NCBI GenBank assembly: GCA_028678555.1
Contig: JAJRDF010000038.1
Coordinates: 1-9,466, forward strand
Direction of reading: 5' to 3'
Length of the DNA: 9,466 nt
DNA from: Methanomicrobiales archaeon
GTDB lineage: Archaea; Halobacteriota; Methanomicrobia; Methanomicrobiales; JACTUA01
How positions within the stretch are numbered: position 1 is the first letter of the stretch; each line of letters starts with the position of its first letter. The notes under the pieces are model-generated. The model saw only the letters and a program-made list of their open reading frames with translations, did not search any database and was not told the DNA's origin. Below, piece by piece: positions 1 through 6,315 of the stretch. A program made the position numbers and the translations under genes.

Positions 1-1242
1 CCGGTGCTGGAGAAGCTCCGTGTTCCGATGCTCCAGATCGCGGCAGCCCTCCGGAAGGCGGTGTTCCTGGGCCAGCCCATCCTGGTCCGGCACCACGCGG
101 ATGCCGACGGGATCTGCGCGGCGGTGGCCATCGAGCAGGCGGTGGTCTCCCTGATCCGGGAGAACGGCGGGGAACACGACGCCGAATTCTTTCTCTTCAA
201 GCGGTCCCCCTCCAAGGCTCCCTTCTACGAGATCGAGGATATTACCCGGGACCTGGACTTTGCCCTGAAGGACTTCATCCGCTACGGCCAGAAGCTGCCC
301 CTGATCCTCCTCGCTGACAACGGCTCCACGGAGGAGGACATCCCCTCCCTGAAGATGGCGGAGGTGTACGGGCTCACCGTGCTCGTGGCAGACCACCACC
401 ACCCGGACGCGGTGGTGGATCCCTACCTTGCCGGCCACGTGAACCCCTACCACGTCGGCGGGGATTACGGGATCACCACGGGGATGCTGGGCACCGAGAT
501 CGCCCGGATGGTAAGCCCCGCCGTGGAGAGCCGGATCCTGCACCTTCCTGCCGTCTCGGCGGTGGGGGACCGGAGCGAGGCTCCGGAGCGGGGGAAGTAC
601 CTGGCCCTGGTGGCGGACCGGTACTCAGAGGATCACTGCAAGGAGATCGCCCTTGCCCTGGACTACAACCAGTTCTGGCTCCGGTTCAACGACGGCAGGG
701 AGCTCGTCAAAGACATCCTGGACCTCTCCGGGAACCCGGCCCGCCATGCGAAGCTCCTGGCCCACCTGGTGGAGGGGGCCAACGTCGCCATCGCCGACCA
801 GCTGGCGGCATCAATGCCCCACGTGGCCTCCCGGGTGCTCGCAAACGGCGTGCACCTCTTCCTGCTGGACGTGGAACTGCATGCCCACAAGTTTACCTTC
901 CCGCCGCCGGGGAAGACCTCCGGCGAGGTCCATGACCGCCTGATCCAGATGCACGCGGGAAAGCCCGTGGTCACCATCGGGTTCGGCCCGGACTTTGCCG
1001 TGCTCCGCTCCCGGGGCGTGCTCCTGAACATCCCCCGGATGGTACGGGAACTCAGGGACGAGATCCGTGGCGGCGGTGTCAGCGGCGGGGGTCACCTGGT
1101 GGTGGGTTCCATCAAATTCGTGGAAGGAATGCGCGAACCGGTGATGGAGGCCCTGATCGGAAAGATTGCCGGGGCATCCCTGGCCGGTCCGGGCACCGGA
1201 ACCACCGCATCTGCGCCAGCAGATAGACCCAAACCACTCTAA
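1..1242 (+). CDS. DHH/DHHA1 family phosphoesterase, RecJ-like (5'-truncated by window edge)
   Basis: Metal-dependent phosphoesterase of the DHH superfamily, the archaeal RecJ-like group, expected to cleave phosphodiester bonds in single-stranded DNA, RNA or small nucleotides; the substrate cannot be told from sequence. The reading frame is open to base 1. Counting from the GTG at 4, the DHH motifs are visible: HADADG at residues 31-36, an Asp in LADNGS (D105), the signature VADHHHPD (D130-H132), and Asp in VGDRS (D189). The DHHA1 domain carries its GGGH motif at about 361-364, followed by a short Gly/Ala/Pro tail. Archaeal relatives usually have additional N-terminal sequence, often a nucleic-acid-binding fold, so the GTG at 4 is probably internal and the true start lies left of the window. 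All catalytic residues expected in the visible part are intact. Ends with TAA; the next gene follows after 51 bases with its own promoter-like sequence. Confidence 0.88.
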   Translation, partial: PVLEKLRVPMLQIAAALRKAVFLGQPILVRHHADADGICAAVAIEQAVVSLIRENGGEHDAEFFLFKRSPSKAPFYEIEDITRDLDFALKDFIRYGQKLPLILLADNGSTEEDIPSLKMAEVYGLTVLVADHHHPDAVVDPYLAGHVNPYHVGGDYGITTGMLGTEIARMVSPAVESRILHLPAVSAVGDRSEAPERGKYLALVADRYSEDHCKEIALALDYNQFWLRFNDGRELVKDILDLSGNPARHAKLLAHLVEGANVAIADQLAASMPHVASRVLANGVHLFLLDVELHAHKFTFPPPGKTSGEVHDRLIQMHAGKPVVTIGFGPDFAVLRSRGVLLNIPRMVRELRDEIRGGGVSGGGHLVVGSIKFVEGMREPVMEALIGKIAGASLAGPGTGTTASAPADRPKPL

Positions 1243-1267
1243 AACCTTTCAGAATAAAATAGCAATC

Positions 1268-1280
1268 TTCATATATATTG
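1268..1280 (+). promoter_or_regulatory. TATA-like promoter element before the winged-helix gene
   Basis: An AT-only stretch (ATATATATT) sits in the 51-base gap after the DHH gene. If it is the TATA box, transcription would begin about 25 bases later, near 1297-1301. That favours ATG 1318 as the start of the winged-helix protein, or a further promoter (AATAAAAT at 1253-1260) for ATG 1294. Assignment is by pattern and spacing only. Confidence 0.4.
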
Positions 1281-1293
1281 TAGGAGATATGAA

Positions 1294-1569
1294 ATGATTA
1301 ATTCCGGAGACGAGGAAATGTCCGCAGGCAACCGGATTCGGGAACATTACAACGACACCCAGCGCAAGATCCTCTATTACCTTCTCACCGGCCTCCGCAG
1401 GGGGAAGCACTACTTCAAGTCCAAGTACATCGCGAAGGAGCTGGGCCTCTCCCCCAAGGAGGTGGGGACCAACATGGGGATCCTTGCGGATATCTGCGAC
1501 GAGCTGAATATCATCCGCTGGTCCTACTCCAACAGCACCACCTGGCTCGTCACCTCCCGGGCCGTCTGA
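1294..1569 (+). CDS. Small winged-helix protein, DUF7123-like
   Basis: 91-residue protein with a helix-turn-helix/winged-helix look: an N-terminal helix with DTQRKILYYL, then YFKSKYIAKELGLSPKEVG, which matches a recognition-helix pattern, and a C-terminal wing with WSYSNSTTWLV. The KSKYIAKELGLS.KEVGTNM and YSNSTTW blocks resemble a small archaeal family (DUF7123) that I know from haloarchaea; this is recall, not a search. Likely a DNA-binding regulator, target unknown. Two starts are possible. ATG 1294 has GGAGAT at 1283-1288. ATG 1318 (83 residues) has GGAG at 1306-1309 and fits better with the TATA-like ATATATAT at 1271-1278, whose expected transcript start near 1300 lies after the first ATG. 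The longer form is given. The next small gene follows after 26 bases and may be co-transcribed. Confidence 0.85.
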   Translation: MINSGDEEMSAGNRIREHYNDTQRKILYYLLTGLRRGKHYFKSKYIAKELGLSPKEVGTNMGILADICDELNIIRWSYSNSTTWLVTSRAV

Positions 1570-1595
1570 TCCCCTTCACCCCCGGGTCCCCTTTT

Positions 1596-1781
1596 ATGCC
1601 GCCGCACCTCCAGATCACCGCCACCATCGATTTCATCGCCCAGGCCGGCCCCGGCCGGGAATGCCTGATGGCCCAGGATCATGCTGCAGCGAATGCATTC
1701 TGGTTCAATATCGATGTCCCGGAAGGTCACGGCTTCCGGCCCGGTGACCGGGTCCGTGTCACCGTGGAACGGCTGCCCTGA
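1596..1781 (+). CDS. Small hypothetical protein (61 aa)
   Basis: Not recognised. A 61-residue soluble protein starting MPPHLQITATIDFIAQ and ending VPEGHGFRPGDRVRVTVERLP; the C-terminal half has the alternating pattern of a small beta-barrel or OB/SH3-like fold, with a turn at FRPGDRV, which is inference only. It begins 26 bases after the winged-helix gene on the same strand, with no clear ribosome binding site and no TATA box of its own, so translation would depend on read-through from the upstream gene. Third codon positions are rich in G and C like the neighbours, which supports coding. A longer opposite-strand frame across the same bases is low in recognisable sequence and is treated as a shadow. 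Converges on the exported-protein gene that ends at 1828. Confidence 0.6.
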   Translation: MPPHLQITATIDFIAQAGPGRECLMAQDHAAANAFWFNIDVPEGHGFRPGDRVRVTVERLP

Positions 1782-1827
1782 CATTCACCGGATACCCCGT
1801 GCCGTCCCGGGCCGTTCGGGCATCCCC

Positions 1828-2445
1828 TCAGAGGTACTCAGCCGGGGCTTCCAGGGAGACGAAGACCCGGTCCACGTCATCGGTGGAGACGATCAGGTAG
1901 AGCGGCCGGAACCGGCTCTGCACATTCTTTACGACTGCCCCCGGCGTGCGGATCTCGATCCCCTCGAAGGTGGTGCCGGTCTCCACGTCCACGAGCAGCA
2001 GCCGGAGATGGGCCTGCTCCGGGTTTCTCCATGCAGAGAGCGTGCAGTTGATCCGCCACACCGGGTAGGGTACGGAAAAGACCGTGGTGAATCCTCCGTG
2101 GTTTTCCTCAAGGTAGGCAAACCGGACCGAGGAATTGAACCGCCATGAGGGATCGGATTCCCGGTAGGATGCCATGTCAGTCGGGAAGAATACGACCGGA
2201 TACGAGGAGTAATATCCGGTGTAGGTGATCCGGTACGGGGTGATCCCTTCCGGGGTGGGAGAAGGGACCGGGGTAACGGGTAACCGTGTAGGGGTGACGA
2301 GAACCGGGGCGGTGGTGACAGGTGACGGGGTGGCAGCGGCCTGGTCCGGCGGCACCCCGGGGAAGAGGAGGGCAGGAGCGAGAAGGAAGAACCCGGCAAT
2401 GACAGCGGCCGCTGCCAGAATAATGGCCAGATTCCCGTGATCCAC
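1828..2445 (-). CDS. Membrane-anchored extracytoplasmic protein, hypothetical
   Basis: 205-residue protein of unknown function. A single hydrophobic segment at residues 6-28 (an uncleaved anchor or signal sequence) is followed by a linker at about 31-66 dominated by Pro, Thr, Val and Ser, then a globular domain at 67-205 predicted to lie outside the membrane. That domain is rich in aromatic and beta-type residues (YRITYTGYYSSYPVVFF, WRFNSSVRFAYLEE) and contains two N-glycosylation sequons, NSS (104-106) and NCT (133-135), with one Cys. Anchored proteins with Pro/Thr linkers are common in Methanomicrobiales. The start is a GTG at 2443-2445. There is no Shine-Dalgarno sequence, but a TATA-like element centred 25 bases upstream points to a leaderless transcript starting at or beside this GTG. 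The gene is single, divergent from the pair beginning at 2663. Confidence 0.8.
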   Translation of the reverse strand: MDHGNLAIILAAAAVIAGFFLLAPALLFPGVPPDQAAATPSPVTTAPVLVTPTRLPVTPVPSPTPEGITPYRITYTGYYSSYPVVFFPTDMASYRESDPSWRFNSSVRFAYLEENHGGFTTVFSVPYPVWRINCTLSAWRNPEQAHLRLLLVDVETGTTFEGIEIRTPGAVVKNVQSRFRPLYLIVSTDDVDRVFVSLEAPAEYL

Positions 2446-2466
2446 ACCGGTATGGGGGCAGAATCA

Positions 2467-2474
2467 GATATATG
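2467..2474 (-). promoter_or_regulatory. TATA box of the exported-protein gene
   Basis: On the minus strand the sequence reads CATATATC, centred about 25.5 bases before the GTG start at 2445. This is the distance from an archaeal TATA box to the transcription start, so the mRNA would begin at the start codon. Pattern-based. Confidence 0.5.
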
Positions 2475-2587
2475 CGTTGTCAACCGGCCCGGGGATCCGG
2501 GGGCGGGACCCCGGGATACCGATGACGGCAAGTTCTCGAAGATATGGGGCTGAAAATCATTATAAAGTTTATATAGCTATTATAAGT

Positions 2588-2605
2588 TATATTTGGCCAA
2601 TTATA
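2588..2605. promoter_or_regulatory. Imperfect dyad, possible operator, in the divergent promoter region
   Basis: TATATTTGG followed directly by CCAATTATA forms a gapless dyad with 8 of 9 matching pairs; its core TTGGCCAA (2593-2600) is perfect. It lies between two TATA-like sequences (TTTATATA at 2568-2575 and CATATAAAA at 2633-2641) and 58-75 bases before the ATG at 2663. Gapless dyads of this size are typical sites for dimeric regulators. Part of the symmetry could come from the high AT content, so the claim rests mainly on the TTGGCCAA core. Confidence 0.4.
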
Positions 2606-2632
2606 GCATAGAACTAGAATCGAAACTTTAAT

Positions 2633-2641
2633 CATATAAAA
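2633..2641 (+). promoter_or_regulatory. TATA box of the membrane-protein/cysteine-protein unit
   Basis: CATATAAAA is centred 26 bases before the ATG at 2663, with a purine-rich CGAAAC at 2621-2626 as a possible BRE. This spacing predicts a leaderless transcript. A second TATA-like sequence (TTTATATA, 2568-2575) further upstream could give a longer leader of about 65-70 bases. Confidence 0.5.
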
Positions 2642-2662
2642 CGATAATCTAATTGTTAGCGC

Positions 2663-2914
2663 ATGAATATCTACACCATGAAAACCTGGATGATCTTCTT
2701 TCTGGTCTCCTTTGTGACCCTGCTCTGGGCGGTCTTCCTCACGTCGACCGGGACCATGCTGGGGATCAGCCTTGTCCTGGTCTGCATGGTCGTGGGTACC
2801 AATTTTACCGTTGTCTTCATGGATGTGAAACGCCATCACCAGCGGTTTGATAAGGTGAGAAACCTCCACCGGGATTCTGTACAGGTTCCGGCCAGGACAG
2901 GCGCCGGAAAATGA
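2663..2914 (+). CDS. Small two-helix membrane protein, hypothetical
   Basis: 83-residue protein, not recognised. Two hydrophobic segments are clear: residues 9-27 (IFFLVSFVTLLWAVFL region) and 31-53 (TMLGISLVLVCMVVGTNFTVVF), separated by a short STG turn, followed by a basic cytoplasmic-type tail (KRHHQRF, KVRNLHR) at 56-83. By the positive-inside rule both ends would face the cytoplasm. The ATG at 2663 is chosen because the TATA box lies 26 bases upstream; ATG 2678 (MKTWM) is an alternative without a ribosome binding site. The stop codon is 6 bases before the start of the next gene, so the two genes very likely form an operon, and this protein may anchor or work with its partner. Confidence 0.75.
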   Translation: MNIYTMKTWMIFFLVSFVTLLWAVFLTSTGTMLGISLVLVCMVVGTNFTVVFMDVKRHHQRFDKVRNLHRDSVQVPARTGAGK

Positions 2915-2920
2915 GGTTCC

Positions 2921-3538
2921 ATGGGAGACGATATCTTCCTCACCCGTGTCTTTCAGGAAAAGGAGTTCTGGAAGCGGTATGAGCACCTCCGAACCATACT
3001 CCAGCACCTCTCGGAACGGGCGCTCCTCCGGGACCAGATCCAGCGGGAAGTGGTGATCCCGGACCAGGCCAGGGACCTGGCTGCAAAAGCCCTGACCCGT
3101 GACCTGGAGCAGACCCGCAGGCTCTTCTTCGAGGTCTTTGAGAACCTGGTCTCCCAGACAGGTCATACCACCGTGGACCTGGACATCGAATGCGCCCTCA
3201 CGGTCGTGACCCAGGACCTGGTGGAGGTGAACTGGTGCATGCTCTGGGCCGGGGACACATCGCTGGAGATCCCGGTAGAGATCGGGGAACAGTTCGCGGC
3301 CGGGATCCTGACTGGACCCTGCAGCACCCCTGCGGTGGCCTTCATCCGGTTCTTTGAGGAAGAGGAAGCCCGCTGTGACAGCACCTGCGGGGGTATCAGG
3401 AACCGGTGCTCGCTGCAGGTCATGGAGGAGATCTTCCCCCTGAAATGCCTGCACATCCGGTTCCGGCTCCCTGCCCGGACCGTCATGGACCATGAGGGAA
3501 CCGGGAATTCCCGATCCCCCTCCGATCTCCGGGTGTGA
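2921..3538 (+). CDS. Hypothetical soluble protein with a C-terminal cysteine cluster
   Basis: 205 residues, no signal peptide or membrane segment, family not recognised. Residues 1-80 look all-helical and charged (FQEKEFWKRYEHLRTILQHL, DLEQTRRLFFEVFENL), possibly a coiled coil or dimerisation region. Residues 84-185 look mixed alpha/beta, with seven cysteines at 91, 106, 134, 152, 156, 163 and 176. C152-x3-C156-x6-C163 within ARCDSTCGGIRNRC is compact enough to bind a metal or form disulfides, though it is not a standard zinc-finger or ferredoxin spacing. The C-terminal 20 residues are polar and probably disordered. ATG 2921 follows the upstream stop by 6 bases, with GAGGT at 2913-2917 very close to the start, consistent with coupled translation. 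A long antisense frame covers the region but lacks recognisable protein character. Confidence 0.75.
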   Translation: MGDDIFLTRVFQEKEFWKRYEHLRTILQHLSERALLRDQIQREVVIPDQARDLAAKALTRDLEQTRRLFFEVFENLVSQTGHTTVDLDIECALTVVTQDLVEVNWCMLWAGDTSLEIPVEIGEQFAAGILTGPCSTPAVAFIRFFEEEEARCDSTCGGIRNRCSLQVMEEIFPLKCLHIRFRLPARTVMDHEGTGNSRSPSDLRV

Positions 3539-3739
3539 ACCATGCCACCACAGGCCAGGACCGGACGCGCGGATTTATTTTCACAGGATATGGTGAACCT
3601 TTCCCTTCCCCCTTCACCCGGATCAATGCGTTTTCTCCTTTTAAATTCAGGATATCCATTATTCTCTCGGATTTTTGCCCTGCAGGCACCCCCCGGCCCC
3701 GAAAAAAAATGCGAAAGAGTTATTGGATAACGATACTGA
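3539..3739. other. Non-coding gap with T-rich tracts and a promoter-like element
   Basis: About 200 bases between the cysteine-protein gene and the GTPase gene. The first part contains pyrimidine/T-rich tracts (TTTATTTT near 3572-3579, TTTTCTCCTTTT at 3631-3642) that could serve as archaeal U-rich terminators for the upstream unit. The last part holds an A8 run (3702-3709), then CGAAAG (3712-3717) and TTATTGG (3720-3726), a BRE/TATA-like pair whose expected start site falls at about 3748-3752. Short frames on both strands have codon third positions unlike the neighbouring genes and are not called. Confidence 0.45.
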
Positions 3740-4252
3740 ATGTACGTGCAGATGGAGGATCGAAGGCTGAAGATCGTGGTGTTCGGCACCCACGGTGCAG
3801 GAAAATCCACGTTCATCCAGTGCCTCGATCCGGGGGCCCGCCACATCGAAGCCCTCGAGGCTGACGAGCCCACCACCGTCTCCATGGACTTCGGGCGGGT
3901 GCACCTGTTCCGGCACACGATTTACCTCTTTGGAACGCCCGGGCAGGAGCGGTTTGAGTTCGTGAGGACCATTCTCTCCCGGGGGATGGACGGGGCCATC
4001 GTGGTGGTGGACGCAACGGCGGGGGTGGACGAAAACACCTACAACCTCTGCGTCTGGCTCAAGGGGAAGGGCATCCCGTTTGCCGTCCTCGCCAACAAGT
4101 GCGACTGCCAGGGTGCAAACCCTGCAGGTGTGGCCGCCGAGCTGGACGGTGCCACGGTCCACCCCATCTCGGCACAGAAGGGAACGAATGTCCTCCCTGC
4201 GCTGGAGACGTTTGTGCGGGGCCTCCTCTCCCCGGAGGCCCTGATCCCATAG
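3740..4252 (+). CDS. Small Ras-like GTPase, COG2229/MglA-like
   Basis: 170-residue GTP-binding protein. All G motifs are visible: G1 P-loop GTHGAGKST (16-24), a switch I Thr in PTTVSMDFG (44-52), G3 as FGTPGQERF (64-72), G4 NKCD (119-122) and G5 ISAQ (143-146). The G3 Asp of the usual DxxG is replaced by Gly (GTPG), as I recall for the archaeal/bacterial COG2229 predicted GTPases and similar to MglA-type proteins. Such GTPases act as switches controlled by roadblock/LC7-domain GAPs; no roadblock gene is visible here. Two starts: ATG 3740 (MYVQMED) or ATG 3752 (MEDRRLKIVVFG), the latter fitting the TATA-like sequence at 3720-3726 as a leaderless start. The lipoprotein and adenine deaminase genes follow on the same strand, the first 33 bases downstream. 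Confidence 0.88.
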   Translation: MYVQMEDRRLKIVVFGTHGAGKSTFIQCLDPGARHIEALEADEPTTVSMDFGRVHLFRHTIYLFGTPGQERFEFVRTILSRGMDGAIVVVDATAGVDENTYNLCVWLKGKGIPFAVLANKCDCQGANPAGVAAELDGATVHPISAQKGTNVLPALETFVRGLLSPEALIP

Positions 4253-4253
4253 C

Positions 4254-4261
4254 TTTATCTT
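4254..4261 (+). promoter_or_regulatory. TATA-like element before the lipoprotein gene
   Basis: CTTTATCT begins just after the stop codon of the GTPase gene and is centred about 28 bases before the ATG at 4286. This suggests that the lipoprotein and adenine deaminase genes have their own leaderless-type promoter in addition to any read-through. Confidence 0.4.
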
Positions 4262-4285
4262 CTGCAGATCGCACATTCAAGATTA

Positions 4286-4639
4286 ATGCCGCCCCGGCAC
4301 CGGGTTCTTATCCTCGTCGGGCTGTTGATCTGCTGCTGCATCCTCCCCGGATGCCTTTCCTTCGGGATCGCGGATGTCCGGTATGACGGTTCCCGCCTCT
4401 CCCTCCGTCTCTCCAACAGCGGCGAGGCGCGGGATGCGGCCATCCAGGTGAGTGTCTTCCGGGTGAAGGACCTGGCCCAGGAAGAGGTGAGCACCGATTT
4501 CCATACGGTCCGGCTCGCCTCCGGGGACCACGAGTACACGGTTCCGCTCACCCTGCCACCGGGGTCCTACAAGCTCTACGTCTACCTGATCGTGGACAAT
4601 GACCGGAAGGCCAGCGTGATCCAGGACATCACGGTGTAG
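4286..4639 (+). CDS. Small putative lipoprotein, hypothetical
   Basis: 117 residues. A signal sequence with basic start (PPRHR), hydrophobic core and lipobox-like LPGC (20-23) predicts processing at Cys23 and lipid anchoring on the outer face of the membrane; three further cysteines (16-18) lie inside the signal core. The mature part of about 94 residues has alternating hydrophobic/polar strands (VRYDGSRLSLRLSNSG, YKLYVYLIVDND) consistent with a single immunoglobulin-like or similar beta-sandwich domain. Its family is not recognised. No Shine-Dalgarno sequence is evident, and the TATA-like element at 4254-4261 fits a leaderless start. Its stop is 2 bases before the adenine deaminase ATG, so the two are almost certainly co-transcribed, although no functional link is obvious. 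Confidence 0.8.
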   Translation: MPPRHRVLILVGLLICCCILPGCLSFGIADVRYDGSRLSLRLSNSGEARDAAIQVSVFRVKDLAQEEVSTDFHTVRLASGDHEYTVPLTLPPGSYKLYVYLIVDNDRKASVIQDITV

Positions 4640-4641
4640 GG

Positions 4642-6315
4642 ATGGATCCGAACCTGGCGGCGGCGAGGGGCACACTCCCCGCCGACACGGTCTTCCGGAA
4701 CGGCGAGATCTTCAACCCGTTTGACTGCAGCTGGGAGCGGGCGGACCTGGCTGTCCGGGACGGCCTGGTGGTGGGGCTCGGGGAGGGGTACGTGGGAACG
4801 GCCGAGGTGGATCTCGCCGGCCTCCGGGTGATCCCTGGTCTCGTGGACGCCCATGTGCACATCGAATCCTCCCTGCTCTGCCCTGCCGAGTTTGCCCGGG
4901 CGGTCCTCCCCCGGGGCACCACCACCGTCATCGCGGATCCCCACGAGATCGCGAACGTGATGGGGGCTTCCGGGATCGAGTATCTCCTCCACGAGGGGAA
5001 GGCCACCCCGCTGGATATCCTGGTCATGCTTCCTTCCTGCGTCCCGGCAACTCCGGGGGACACCGGCGGTGCCGTTCTCACCGCCGATGACCTCCTCCCC
5101 TTCCTGGGGAGAAAAGGCGTCCTCGGCCTGGGGGAGATGATGGATGTGCCCGGTGTCCTCGGGGCTGATCCTGAGGTGCAACGCAAGATCCGGCTCTCGG
5201 ATATCAGGGACGGTCATGCCCCCTCCCTCTCGGGGAAGGACCTGAACGCGTACATCCTCTCGGGCCTTCAGAGCGATCACGAGACCACCACCCTTCCGGA
5301 GGCCCGTGAGAAGCTGCGCCGGGGGATGTTCCTCTTCCTCCGGGAGGGTTCCACCGAGCGGAACCTGCGGGACCTGGCCCCTTCTGTGACCCCCTGCACT
5401 GCCTGCCGGTGTTCCCTGGCAACAGATGACCGGCACGCGGACCTGCTCATGTGCGACGGCCACATCGATGACTGCATCCGGAAGGCCGTGTCCGCCGGTG
5501 TGGATCTGGAGCTGGCCCTCCGGATGGCCACCCTCTCCCCGTGCGACCGGTTCCGGCTCGCGGACCGGGGAGCGCTCGCCCCCGGGTGCCTCGCCGATTT
5601 CTGCATCCTGGGTCCGGGTCCGGTGTTCACCGTCGAGCGGACCTACAAACGGGGCAGGGCGGTGGGGGAGATGCCCTACCGGAAGCCCCGGGGGATCCGT
5701 CGGCCGTTTGCCTGCTCGCCCCCGGGCCCGGAACAGATCCGGATTACCGGTTCCGGGGAGGCCCGGGTCATCGGCCTCTCTCCCGGCCAGATCACGACCC
5801 GGGACCTGGGCCTCTCCGTGGAAGAAGGGGGGATCCCGGACACGGCGCAGGACATCCTCACGGCGGTGGTCTGTGACCGGTACCGTGATGCGGGCTGCGG
5901 GATCGGCCCCGTGCAGGGATTCCGCCTGCAGGAGGGGGCCATCGCGGCATCCGTATCCCACGATGCCCACAATATCGTGGCCGTCGGTGCAGAAGAGGGC
6001 CCGCTCCTCGCGGCGATCCGGAGGGTCATCGCGCTCCAGGGAGGGCTCGTGGCCGTGGGCCTGGACCAGGAGACGGTGCTCCCGCTGCCTGTTGCCGGCC
6101 TCATGTCCCTGGAGCCCTGCGACTGCGTGGCGGCACGGCTGGCGGAGCTGGACCGGCACGTGGAGCGGCTGGGCGGTATCCCGCATGCCTTCATGTACCT
6201 CTCGTTCCTGGCCCTCACCGTGATCCCGGCGCTCCGGGTGACCCCCCGGGGACTCTTTGACGTGGCAGCAGGGAACCACGTGCCCGTCTTTCACAGCGGC
6301 AGTCCGGCTCCCTGA
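4642..6315 (+). CDS. ade: Adenine deaminase
   Basis: Converts adenine to hypoxanthine and ammonia (EC 3.5.4.2) in purine salvage; cytoplasmic amidohydrolase-superfamily metalloenzyme. Family hallmarks appear in order: an N-terminal beta segment (residues 15-65), metal-binding HVH in VDAHVHIESS (71-73), DPHEIANV (99-106), GLGEMM with the likely bridging Glu165, DGHAP (H192), SDHETT (H213), and ATDDRHADLL (D262/D263). The C-terminal adenine-deaminase-specific domain has SHDAHNIVAVG (439-449) and VAGLMS. Length 557 fits the family (about 550-600). The ATG lies 2 bases after the stop of the lipoprotein gene, so translation is probably coupled. An uncommon CTACRC cluster (252-257) lies just before the catalytic Asp motif. 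Converges with the minus-strand redox gene across a 79-base gap with no clear terminator. Confidence 0.95.
   Translation: MDPNLAAARGTLPADTVFRNGEIFNPFDCSWERADLAVRDGLVVGLGEGYVGTAEVDLAGLRVIPGLVDAHVHIESSLLCPAEFARAVLPRGTTTVIADPHEIANVMGASGIEYLLHEGKATPLDILVMLPSCVPATPGDTGGAVLTADDLLPFLGRKGVLGLGEMMDVPGVLGADPEVQRKIRLSDIRDGHAPSLSGKDLNAYILSGLQSDHETTTLPEAREKLRRGMFLFLREGSTERNLRDLAPSVTPCTACRCSLATDDRHADLLMCDGHIDDCIRKAVSAGVDLELALRMATLSPCDRFRLADRGALAPGCLADFCILGPGPVFTVERTYKRGRAVGEMPYRKPRGIRRPFACSPPGPEQIRITGSGEARVIGLSPGQITTRDLGLSVEEGGIPDTAQDILTAVVCDRYRDAGCGIGPVQGFRLQEGAIAASVSHDAHNIVAVGAEEGPLLAAIRRVIALQGGLVAVGLDQETVLPLPVAGLMSLEPCDCVAARLAELDRHVERLGGIPHAFMYLSFLALTVIPALRVTPRGLFDVAAGNHVPVFHSGSPAP

Noticed and set aside
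2240..2345. Repetitive-looking G/T/C-rich stretch in the exported-protein gene
   Set aside because: This is the coding sequence of the Pro/Thr/Val linker, a common low-complexity feature, not a DNA repeat array.
2480..3493. A 337-codon open frame on the minus strand opposite the membrane/cysteine-protein pair
   Set aside because: Its translation is low in hydrophobic patterning, runs through the AT-rich promoter island and has no recognisable motif; it mirrors the plus-strand genes, which have the better spacing and start signals.
3483..3689. A 68-codon minus-strand frame overlapping the end of the cysteine-protein gene
   Set aside because: Its third codon positions are near-balanced, unlike the GC-rich neighbours, it overlaps a better gene, and no motif is visible. 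A small gene here cannot be fully excluded.
3692..3710. GC-rich block followed by A8, as a possible terminator
   Set aside because: Read on the plus strand it ends in A rather than T, and no minus-strand gene ends here for which the T8 would serve as terminator; the A-run more likely belongs to a promoter region.
3542..3730. A 62-codon plus-strand frame in the gap before the GTPase gene
   Set aside because: Composition does not match neighbouring genes, there is no start signal, and it covers the likely terminator and promoter sequences.
4582..6294. A 570-codon open frame on the minus strand opposite adenine deaminase
   Set aside because: It is an antisense shadow of a GC-rich gene: the plus strand has all adenine deaminase motifs, while the antisense product is rich in Gly, Arg, Pro and His without family features.
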